Source: Pseudomonadota bacterium (GTDB lineage: Bacteria > Pseudomonadota > Gammaproteobacteria > Burkholderiales > Burkholderiaceae). Taken from it: a stretch of DNA of 14,394 nt. How positions within the stretch are numbered: position 1 is the first letter of the stretch; each line of letters begins with the position of its first letter. Shown here piece by piece: positions 8,612 through 14,394 of the stretch. The stretch spans positions 1 to 14,394 of the forward strand of contig CAUJJP010000183.1 in assembly GCA_963205525.1 (NCBI GenBank), read 5' to 3'. The notes beneath the pieces are model-generated. The model did not search any database. It was not told the DNA's origin and saw only the letters and a program-made list of their open reading frames with translations. Made by a program: the position numbers and the translations under genes.

Positions 8612-10213
8612 ATGAGTGAGCGTCATGACTACCTCGTCGTCGGTGCCGGTTCGGCCGGCTGCGTACTGGCCGCGCGCCTGAGCGAAGATCCCGGAGTCCA
8701 GGTCGCGCTGCTGGAAGCCGGGCCCCCGGACCGCAGCGTGCTCATCCGCTGCCCCGCGGGTCTGGCGGTGATGGCGCAGACCGGGGGCGCGAACTGGGCC
8801 TTCGAGACCGAGCCGCAGCCCGGCCTCGGCGGGCGCCGCGGCTACCAGCCACGCGGCAAGGTGCTGGGCGGATCGAGTTCGATCAACGCCATGATCTATC
8901 TGCGTGGCCAGCCCGGCGACTACGAGCACTGGGCCATGCAGGGCAACCCCGGCTGGTCCTGGGTCGAGGTGCTGCCCTACTTCCTGAGTGCCGAGCACAA
9001 CGAACGCGGCAGCGACGCCTGGCACGCCCAGGGCGGGCCGTTGAACGTGGCCGACCTGCGCAGCCCCAACCCCTTCAGCGCCCATTTCGTCCAGGCCTGC
9101 CTGCAAGCCGGCGTCGCCGCGAATCCCGACTTTAACGGCGCCAGCCAGGAAGGCGCCGGCCTGTACCAGGTCACGCATCGCAATGGCGAGCGCTACAGCG
9201 CCGCCGCTGCCTACCTGCGCCCGAATCTGCAGCGGCGCAACCTGCGCATCCTCACGGGGGCGCGCGCGACCCGCATCGTGGTCGAGGGCGGGCGCGCCAC
9301 CGGCGTCGAGCTGCGCCGCGACGACGGCAGCGTGCAGCGCCTGCAGGCCAGCCGCGAGGTGGTGGTCTGCGCCGGCGCCCTGCAGTCGCCCCAGCTGCTG
9401 ATGCTCTCCGGCATCGGCGACGGCCCAGCGCTGGCCGAAGCGGGCATCACGCCCATCCACCTCCTGCCCGGCGTCGGCCGCCACCTGCACGACCACCCCG
9501 ACGTGGTGCAGATCGTCGACCTGCCGGGCGCGCACGAGCTGTTCGGTCTGTCACTGGCGGGCGCCTGGCGAGCGCTGCAAGGCATCCGGCAGTGGCAGCG
9601 CGAGCGCAGCGGCATGCTGACGACCAACTTCGCCGAGGCGGGCGCCTTCCTGCGCAGCGGCCCCGAGGTCGCCAGCCCCGACCTGCAGCTGCACTTCGTG
9701 GTCGGCAAGCTGATAGACCACGGTCGCAAGCCGGTGTTCGGCCACGGCTATTCCTGCCACGTCTGCCTGCTGCGCCCGCGCAGCCGGGGCCGGGTCGGCC
9801 TGCACGGCCCCGACCCGCTGGCCGCGCCCCTCATAGACCCCGGATTCCTGAGCGACCCGGACGATCTGGCGCGCCTGGTCACCGGCTTCAAGACCATGCG
9901 CCACATCCTGCAGCAGCCGGCGCTCTCGCGCTTCGGCGGCCGCGAGCTGGCGGCCACCGCCGCCGCGCAGACCGACACCCAGATCGCGCAGATCGTGCGC
10001 GCGCGCGCCGACACCATCTACCACCCGGTGGGCAGTTGCCGCATGGGTCCCGACCCGGCGCACGACGTGGTGGACGCGCAGCTGCGCGTGCACGGCCTGC
10101 AGGGGCTGCGCGTGGTGGACGCGTCCATCATGCCGCGCATCGTCTCCGGCAACACCAACGCACCGGTGATCATGATCGCCGAGAAGGCGGCCGACCTGAT
10201 CAAGTCAGCGTGA
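8612..10213 (+). CDS. GMC family FAD-dependent oxidoreductase (alcohol/choline dehydrogenase-like)
   Basis: This 533-residue flavoenzyme belongs to the glucose-methanol-choline family and probably oxidises a primary alcohol to an aldehyde. The FAD-binding start is intact: GAGSAG at 11-16 and Glu35 in LLEAG. Both family signatures are present: the PRGKVLGGSSSINAMIYLRG region and GALQSPQLLMLSGIG. The C-terminal active site has His471 in YHPVGSCRMG and the Asn motif SGNTNAPV (514-516). Length and motifs match BetA and AlkJ-type dehydrogenases; I cannot choose between choline, medium-chain alcohol or polyethylene glycol substrates. It lacks a signal peptide. No good ribosome site precedes the ATG at 8612, yet MSERHDYLVVGAG is the natural start since the FAD fold begins at once. 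Its 3' end overlaps the convergent neighbour by 14 bp. Confidence 0.9.
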   Translation: MSERHDYLVVGAGSAGCVLAARLSEDPGVQVALLEAGPPDRSVLIRCPAGLAVMAQTGGANWAFETEPQPGLGGRRGYQPRGKVLGGSSSINAMIYLRGQPGDYEHWAMQGNPGWSWVEVLPYFLSAEHNERGSDAWHAQGGPLNVADLRSPNPFSAHFVQACLQAGVAANPDFNGASQEGAGLYQVTHRNGERYSAAAAYLRPNLQRRNLRILTGARATRIVVEGGRATGVELRRDDGSVQRLQASREVVVCAGALQSPQLLMLSGIGDGPALAEAGITPIHLLPGVGRHLHDHPDVVQIVDLPGAHELFGLSLAGAWRALQGIRQWQRERSGMLTTNFAEAGAFLRSGPEVASPDLQLHFVVGKLIDHGRKPVFGHGYSCHVCLLRPRSRGRVGLHGPDPLAAPLIDPGFLSDPDDLARLVTGFKTMRHILQQPALSRFGGRELAATAAAQTDTQIAQIVRARADTIYHPVGSCRMGPDPAHDVVDAQLRVHGLQGLRVVDASIMPRIVSGNTNAPVIMIAEKAADLIKSA

Positions 10214-11186
10214 ACACGCTGCAGCCGGTGGTGCGGCGTGCCTCCAGGTCGCGGTGCGCCTGCGCGGCCTCGGCAAGCGCATAGCGCTGGTCGATGCGGA
10301 TCTTCACCCGCCCGTCGGCGACGACCGCGAACAGCTCGTCGGCCATCTCCTGCGTCGCCTCGCGGCTGGAGATGTGGGTGAACAAGGTCTGGCGCGTCAG
10401 GTACAGCGAGCCCTTGGCCGCCAGCAGCCCCGGATCCACCGGCGGCACCGGCCCGCTGGCATTGCCGAAGCTCACCATGAGGCCGAAGGGCTGCAGGCAG
10501 TCCAGACTGCGATCGAAGGTGTCCCGCCCCACCGAGTCGTAGACCACCTTGACGCCGCGGCCGCCGGTGATCTCGCGCACGCACCCGACGAAATCCTCGC
10601 GCAGGTAGTCGATCACGTGCGCCGCGCCATGGGCGCGCGCCAGCTCGCACTTGGCTGGGCCGCCGGCGGTGGCGATGAGCTGCAGGCCCAGCGCGCGCGC
10701 CCACTGGCAGGCGATCAGGCCCACGCCGCCGGCGCCGGCATGGAAGAGCACATGGTCGCCCGCCTGCAGGCCTTGCACCGGCTTCACCCGGCGCAGCAGG
10801 TATTGCGCGGTCAGGCCCTTGAGCATCATCGCCGCACCGGTCTCGAAACCGATCGCCTCCGGCAGCCGCACCACGCAGCGGGCCGGCATCACCCGAACCT
10901 CGCTATAGCTGCCCGGCGGACCGCTGGCGTAGGCGGCGCGGTCGCCGGGCGCGAGGTGGTGCACGCCCTCGCCCACCGCCTCCACGATGCCGGCACCCTC
11001 CATGCCCAGGGTCAGCGGCAGGGGCTGCGGGTACAGCCCGCTGCGCTGGTAGACGTCGATGAAGTTCAGGCCGGCGGCGCGGTGACGGATGCGGATTTCG
11101 CCGGGGCCGGGGTCGCCGACCTCGATTTCGACCCGCTTCATCACCTCCGGTCCCCCGTGCTCGTGGATGCGTATCGCTTTCGGCAT
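10200..11186 (-). CDS. NADPH:quinone oxidoreductase, zinc-free MDR family
   Basis: This 328-residue cytoplasmic enzyme is a medium-chain dehydrogenase/reductase of the quinone oxidoreductase (QOR) branch, reducing quinones or related enones with NADPH. Visible landmarks are the N-terminal AAGLNFIDVYQRSGLYP (38-54), GMEGAGIVEAVGEGV (61-75), and the nucleotide-binding loop HAGAGGVGLIA (149-159). The cysteine cluster and catalytic zinc ligands of alcohol dehydrogenases are absent, which supports QOR rather than Adh. The start at 11186 has a strong AAGGAGG site (11194-11200 on the plus strand) 7 nt upstream. It is transcribed away from the DUF2007-like gene and towards the GMC gene; its stop codon lies inside the end of the latter. 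Confidence 0.9.
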   Translation of the reverse strand: MPKAIRIHEHGGPEVMKRVEIEVGDPGPGEIRIRHRAAGLNFIDVYQRSGLYPQPLPLTLGMEGAGIVEAVGEGVHHLAPGDRAAYASGPPGSYSEVRVMPARCVVRLPEAIGFETGAAMMLKGLTAQYLLRRVKPVQGLQAGDHVLFHAGAGGVGLIACQWARALGLQLIATAGGPAKCELARAHGAAHVIDYLREDFVGCVREITGGRGVKVVYDSVGRDTFDRSLDCLQPFGLMVSFGNASGPVPPVDPGLLAAKGSLYLTRQTLFTHISSREATQEMADELFAVVADGRVKIRIDQRYALAEAAQAHRDLEARRTTGCSVFTLT

Positions 11187-11275
11187 GGCCTGCCCTCCTT
11201 GTGCGAGCCGAGCTTACGCTGCGGTGGCCAGGTTCGTCGCATGCCCCGGCGCAGCATGGCACCATCGGGGCCGTC

Positions 11276-11596
11276 ATGAAGCGCGTCGTGCAGGCCCCCA
11301 ACCTCGCCCTGGCCACGCTGTGGGCCGATCTGCTGCGCCAGCAAGGCGGCTTCGAGGTCAGCGTGCAGCGCGCCTACGCGAGCGCCATCGCGGGCGAAAT
11401 CCCGCCCGACCAGGCCTTGCCCGAGGTCTGGGTGCACGACGACGCCCAGCTCGAACCGGCACGCCGCCTGCTGCACGCGCTGCGTCACCTGCCGCACCGG
11501 CACTGGGCCTGCCCGGGCTGCGGCGAGATGGTCGACGGCCCCTTCGAGCAGTGCTGGAACTGCGGCGCGGCGATGCCGCCAGCGCTGCAGCGATGA
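11276..11596 (+). CDS. Small DUF2007-like protein with C-terminal zinc ribbon
   Basis: The first 70 or so of 106 residues resemble the DUF2007 ('putative signal transducing protein') fold: a VVQAPNLALATLWADLLRQQG helix-start, then EVWVHDDAQLEPARRLL, the region where the related GlnB-like proteins end. It then adds HWACPGCGEMVDGPFEQCWNCGAAMP, with Cys79, Cys82, Cys93 and Cys96 forming a likely zinc ribbon. The function is unknown. The ATG at 11276 is chosen because conserved sequence begins there; an upstream in-frame GTG or ATG would add unrelated residues. Its stop overlaps the start of the transporter gene (ATGA), so the two are co-translated. The 89 bp between it and the divergent quinone oxidoreductase gene must hold both promoters, but I see no clear -35/-10 pair. 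Confidence 0.72.
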   Translation: MKRVVQAPNLALATLWADLLRQQGGFEVSVQRAYASAIAGEIPPDQALPEVWVHDDAQLEPARRLLHALRHLPHRHWACPGCGEMVDGPFEQCWNCGAAMPPALQR

Positions 11597-12579
11597 GCGG
11601 CGGCCGCCTCACGCCGCGCATCGCGCTGGCCCTGCTGGTGCCGCCGCTGATGTGGTCGGGCAATGCCGTCGCCGGCCGCATGCTGGCGGGCAGTCTGCCG
11701 CCGCTGGCGCTCAACGCACTGCGCTGGTCGGTGGCCTTGCTGCTGCTGCTGCCGCTGGGTGCGGCGGTGCTCAAGGACACCCGGCGGCGGCGCGAGGCGG
11801 CCTCACGTTGGCCGGCGCTGGCATTGCTGGGCGGTCTCGGGGTCGGGGCCTACAACGCCTTGCAGTACATGGCGCTGCAGACCTCCTCGCCGATCAACGT
11901 CACCCTGATCGCCTCCAGCACCCCGCTGTGGATGATGGTGGTCGGCCTGCTCGGCTACCGCGAGACGCCGCGGCCGGCGCAGTGGCTGGGCGCGCTGCTG
12001 TCCGCGCTCGGCGTGCTGACGGTGCTGCTGCGCGGTGACCCGGGCGCCCTGCGCGGGCTGCAGCTGGTGCGCGGCGACCTCTGGATGCTGCTGGCCGCGC
12101 TGTCCTGGGCGCTGTACAGCTGGCAGCTCGCGCGCCCACCCGCGCTGCTGGCGGGCAGCCGACGGCCGGCCTGGGACTGGGCCGAGTTCCTGCTGCTGCA
12201 GGTCTGCTTCGGCCTGCTGTGGGCCGGCAGCGGGGCGGCGGTCGAGGCCGCTTTCGGCGTGCACGCCACCGCCGCGGTGGCGCCGGTGGGCTTGCCGGCG
12301 CTGCTGGCGGCACTGCTCTTCCTCGGCCTCGGCCCCTCGCTGGCGGCCTATCGCTGCTGGGGTCTGGGGGTGGCGGCGGTGGGGCCGGCGGTGGCGGGCT
12401 TTTTTGCCAACCTGACGCCGCTGTTCGCCGCCCTGCTGTCGGCACTGTGGCTGGGCGAGGCGCCGCGCCTGTACCACGCGGCGGCCTTCGCCTGCATCGT
12501 GGGCGGCATCTGGCTGTCGTCGCGGCCGGCCGCCGACGCAGCTCTCAAGGAAACGCCGGGCCGTCCCAAGTTTCCTTGA
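11593..12579 (+). CDS. DMT superfamily transporter, EamA family (10 TM)
   Basis: This 328-residue inner-membrane protein shows the two tandem EamA halves of a drug/metabolite exporter, with about ten hydrophobic helices. Typical landmarks are PPLMWSGNAVAGR in helix 1, ALNALRWSVALLLLLP in helix 2, ALQYMALQTSSPINVTLI in the first half, and PAVAGFFANLTPLFAALLSALWLGE near the end of the second. Such proteins export amino acids, metabolites or drugs; the substrate cannot be inferred. The natural C-terminus seems to be about residue 316: the last 12 codons and the stop (12541-12579) are encoded by the second copy of the 42-bp hairpin repeat, giving the tail ALKETPGRPKFP. The start overlaps the upstream stop by ATGA, indicating coupling to the DUF2007-like gene. 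Confidence 0.9.
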   Translation: MSGGRLTPRIALALLVPPLMWSGNAVAGRMLAGSLPPLALNALRWSVALLLLLPLGAAVLKDTRRRREAASRWPALALLGGLGVGAYNALQYMALQTSSPINVTLIASSTPLWMMVVGLLGYRETPRPAQWLGALLSALGVLTVLLRGDPGALRGLQLVRGDLWMLLAALSWALYSWQLARPPALLAGSRRPAWDWAEFLLLQVCFGLLWAGSGAAVEAAFGVHATAAVAPVGLPALLAALLFLGLGPSLAAYRCWGLGVAAVGPAVAGFFANLTPLFAALLSALWLGEAPRLYHAAAFACIVGGIWLSSRPAADAALKETPGRPKFP

Positions 12580-12582
12580 CCC
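12541..12582. repeat. 42-bp hairpin repeat, copy 2
   Basis: This is identical over 42 bp to 60-101 and has the same orientation. The 10-bp arms are 12545-12554 and 12570-12579, so the right arm ends exactly on the transporter's TGA. The following CCCGCGCGGG differs in sequence from the matching spot in copy 1 but keeps the ability to pair, which suggests the structure matters. It ends 29 bp before the left end of the insertion sequence. Confidence 0.85.
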
Positions 12583-12611
12583 GCGCGGGGGGCCGAGCCC
12601 GGACGAATCAC

Positions 12612-12631
12612 CCTAGATCCGGCAGTTGCCC
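12612..12631 (+). repeat. Left terminal inverted repeat of the IS
   Basis: CCTAGATCCGGCAGTTGCCC matches the complement of the right end except at two positions (G/A at positions 5 and 17). It lies 63 bp before the transposase start. A TTGACA box at 12658-12663 inside the element could be part of the transposase promoter, though its -10 is poor. Confidence 0.85.
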
Positions 12632-12694
12632 GCCCGCGATGACCTGATTGGCGATTGTTGACAGGCACTTGCGCGGTGTTGGCACACTCACCCG

Positions 12695-14239
12695 ATGGGT
12701 GAAGCGAAACGCAAGGCATTGGCGGCGCGATCTGGGGCAGGCGAGGACGCACCGACGCAGGTGGTGGACACGCTGGGCGGGCGCATGCACGTGCGCTGGG
12801 ACGGGGGTGCGGCAGCCACGCCGCATGGTCAGTTGGTGTTCTTCGCGGAGTTCCTGGCCGCCACTGGCGTGTTCGAGCGCTGGGTGTCGAGTTGCCCGCT
12901 GGCCTACCGCAGCGGCAACGCGCCGGACAAGCGCGACGTGCTGGGCACGCTGATGCTGGGACTGCTGGCCGGGCATCGGCGCTACGCGCACATCAGCGCG
13001 CTGCGCGGTGACGCAGTGGCTGCGCAGGCACTGGGCATGAACAAGGTTGTCAGCGAGGACGCGCTGCGCCGGGCGCTGGAGCGCATGCACGAGGCTGCCA
13101 GCGCGGCGTGGCTGCGCCCGAGCCTGATGCACTCGGTGCGAGAAGCCCTGGATCGGCCCTGGGTGCTGGACATCGACGCGAGCATCAAGCCGCTGTACGG
13201 CCGCCAGGAAGGCGCTGAGATTGGCTACAACCCGAGCAAGCCGATGCGGCCCAGCCACGTGCTGCACACCTTTTTGGTGGCCAACCTGCGCCTGGTGCTG
13301 GACGTGCAGGTGAGTTCGGGCAAGCAGCACACCAGCGGGCACGCCAAGGTGGCGCTGGGCCGGCTGCTGGACGAGTTGGGCGACAAGGCGCCGGCCCTGG
13401 TGCGGGGCGATTCGGGCTACGGCAACGAAGGCATCCTGTTGACGCTGGAAGAACGCGATCAGCCGTACCTGCTGCGCTTAAGGCAGACCAAGAACGTGCA
13501 GCGCCTGGTGGCCCAGCAGTTCTACCGCCAGGACTGGAGCCGGCCGGACAACCAGGGCTGCCAGATGGTCGAGGCGAGCCTGCAACTGCACGGTTGGAGC
13601 AAGAAGCGACGAGTCGTCATCGTGCGCCAGCGCGTGCGCGGCGGTATCGCCCGTGAGCGCCGCGTGGATGGCAAGCAGCTCAAGCTGGACCTGGCGGGCC
13701 CCAGCGTGCACGAGGGCGACAAGCTCTGGGAGTACGCGGTGTTCGTCACCGACGTGGACTACCCGTTGGAGGCCATCGGCCAGCTCTACCGCGACCGGGC
13801 CGACGCCGAGAACGCCTTCGACGAGCTGAAGAACCAGTGGGGGCTCGGGGGCTTCACCACGCAGGACATCAACCGTTGCCAGACCGTGGCTCGATCTTGC
13901 GCGCTGGTCTACAACTGGTGGAGCTGGTACTGCCGGGCCGCCAACCCGGGCGGGAGGCTGGAGGCCATCACCAGCCGCCCGCTGCTGCTGGCTGCGGTGG
14001 GCAAGGCGGCCAGCCATGCCAACCAGACCACGCTGTACCTGACGCCGCTGCATGGCAGGGCCGACATCCTGAAGAGGCTGATCGCCAACATCGGCGAGGC
14101 CTTGCAGCACGTCAGAGCTGCTGCGGAGCAGTTCAAGACGATGGATCCTTGGGGCTGCATGCTTCGCTACATCAGTGACCGCATCGCATCCGTCATCGGG
14201 CCGCCGAAGCCCCCGCCAGTGCTTCTGGCGACGGGGTAA
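12695..14239 (+). CDS. DDE transposase, IS4 superfamily (IS1380-like)
   Basis: This 514-residue transposase catalyses cut-and-paste movement of its element. The catalytic acidic residues can be placed: Asp159 or Asp161 in VLDIDASIKPLYG, Asp239 in VRGDSGYGNEG, and Glu372. Around the latter, Tyr365-x2-Arg368-x3-Glu372-x6-Lys379 (YRDRADAENAFDELK) is an exact match to the Y(2)R(3)E(6)K signature of the IS4 superfamily. The stretch YGRQEGAEIGYNPSKPMRPSH after the first Asp is typical of IS1380-like proteins. The gene starts without a visible ribosome site, as is common in transposases kept at low expression, and its stop codon lies inside the right inverted repeat. No frameshift or internal stop is present. 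Confidence 0.92.
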   Translation: MGEAKRKALAARSGAGEDAPTQVVDTLGGRMHVRWDGGAAATPHGQLVFFAEFLAATGVFERWVSSCPLAYRSGNAPDKRDVLGTLMLGLLAGHRRYAHISALRGDAVAAQALGMNKVVSEDALRRALERMHEAASAAWLRPSLMHSVREALDRPWVLDIDASIKPLYGRQEGAEIGYNPSKPMRPSHVLHTFLVANLRLVLDVQVSSGKQHTSGHAKVALGRLLDELGDKAPALVRGDSGYGNEGILLTLEERDQPYLLRLRQTKNVQRLVAQQFYRQDWSRPDNQGCQMVEASLQLHGWSKKRRVVIVRQRVRGGIARERRVDGKQLKLDLAGPSVHEGDKLWEYAVFVTDVDYPLEAIGQLYRDRADAENAFDELKNQWGLGGFTTQDINRCQTVARSCALVYNWWSWYCRAANPGGRLEAITSRPLLLAAVGKAASHANQTTLYLTPLHGRADILKRLIANIGEALQHVRAAAEQFKTMDPWGCMLRYISDRIASVIGPPKPPPVLLATG

Positions 14240-14253
14240 CTGCCGGATTTAGG
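14234..14253 (-). repeat. Right terminal inverted repeat of the IS
   Basis: GGGTAACTGCCGGATTTAGG is the complement of the left end at 18 of 20 positions. The transposase TAA stop (14237-14239) lies within it, so coding sequence runs into the element's tip. Confidence 0.85.
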
Positions 14254-14257
14254 CTGA

Positions 14258-14309
14258 GAGCCTGTGAAGACATGACTCATGCGGGCATGATGCATATCTT
14301 CACAGGCTC
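14258..14309. repeat. 52-bp near-palindrome flanked by TGA direct repeats (possible MITE or IS remnant)
   Basis: The two 26-nt halves are complementary at 22 of 26 positions, including a perfect outer 13 bp (GAGCCTGTGAAGA) and an inner 6 bp (TCATGC/GCATGA). TGA stands on each side (14255-14257 and 14310-14312). This is what two imperfect IS ends fused with nothing between them would look like, and a 3-bp TNA duplication is what I recall for the IS1031 subgroup of IS5. It begins 4 bp after the IS4/IS1380-type element and ends 3 bp before the toxin start. An operator or hairpin controlling the toxin is the alternative. Confidence 0.7.
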
Positions 14310-14312
14310 TGA

Positions 14313-14394
14313 ATGATCGTCCTCGACACCAACGTCGTCTGCGAGGCGATGAAGCCGCAGCCAGACGCGGCGGTGATGGCGTGGCTGAACGAGC
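14313..14394 (+). CDS. PIN-domain toxin, VapC/FitB type (5' part only)
   Basis: Only the first 27 residues are inside the window. They read MIVLDTNVVCEAMKPQPDAA and continue VMAWLNE, which is the standard opening of VapC/FitB PIN-domain ribonucleases: Asp5 is the first metal-binding acidic residue and Glu11 sits where a conserved Glu is usual. Such toxins cut RNA and are normally encoded just after, and often overlapping, their antitoxin. Here no antitoxin coding sequence precedes it: the 59 bp back to the insertion sequence are filled by the 52-bp palindrome. The ATG at 14313 follows a TGA directly, and the only ribosome-site-like sequence (AGG at 14304-14306) lies inside the palindrome arm. 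The cut at 14394 is the window edge, so it is unknown whether the rest is intact. Confidence 0.8.
   Translation, partial: MIVLDTNVVCEAMKPQPDAAVMAWLNE

Larger units (their letters stand above)
12612..14253 (+). mobile_element. Complete insertion sequence of the IS4/IS1380 type, 1642 bp
   Basis: The element is bounded by 20-bp terminal inverted repeats (12612-12631 and 14234-14253) that match at 18 positions and carries a single full-length transposase gene. Length, gene organisation and the transposase motifs suit the IS4 superfamily, with the closest feel to IS1380. No direct repeat is seen at the borders: the left flank ends AATCAC and the right flank begins CTGAGA. The element looks intact and could be active. 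Confidence 0.85.

Overview
The window looks like chromosomal DNA of a high-GC Gram-negative bacterium, most likely a betaproteobacterium. This rests on strongly G/C-ending codons, a Tat-exported respiratory formate dehydrogenase with FdhE, and the mix of GMC, MDR, DMT and penicillin-acylase families. The genus cannot be named from this sequence alone.

Layout. Positions 1-141 are non-coding and hold a 42-bp hairpin repeat. A membrane-anchored penicillin acylase family hydrolase runs leftward (142-2559). A 241-bp divergent region with a good sigma70-type promoter leads into a rightward formate dehydrogenase operon: selenocysteine-containing catalytic subunit (2801-5881, with an in-frame TGA and a very clear SECIS hairpin), four-cluster iron-sulfur subunit (5885-6787), cytochrome b556 subunit (6784-7419) and the FdhE accessory protein (7452-8498). 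Together these would oxidise formate in the periplasm and pass electrons to the quinone pool. The catalytic gene will be split in two by any gene caller that reads TGA only as stop.

Following genes. A GMC-family FAD alcohol dehydrogenase (8612-10213) converges on and overlaps by 14 bp a zinc-free quinone oxidoreductase of the MDR family (10200-11186, minus strand). Divergent from the latter are a small DUF2007-like protein with a zinc-ribbon tail (11276-11596) and a DMT/EamA transporter (11593-12579), joined by an ATGA overlap. The transporter's last 12 codons and stop are supplied by a second exact copy of the 42-bp repeat.

Right end. A complete 1642-bp IS of the IS4/IS1380 type (12612-14253) has 20-bp terminal inverted repeats matching at 18 positions but no visible target duplication. 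One base beyond it, a 3-bp TGA direct repeat flanks a 52-bp near-palindrome that looks like two IS ends joined together. Immediately after that starts a PIN-domain (VapC/FitB-type) toxin, cut by the window edge, with no antitoxin gene in front of it. This right end has clearly been reworked by mobile DNA.

I see no RNA genes, CRISPR arrays or clearly novel multi-gene system. The points most worth following are the selenocysteine decoding site with its odd upstream codon run, the paired hairpin repeat, and the palindrome-fronted toxin.
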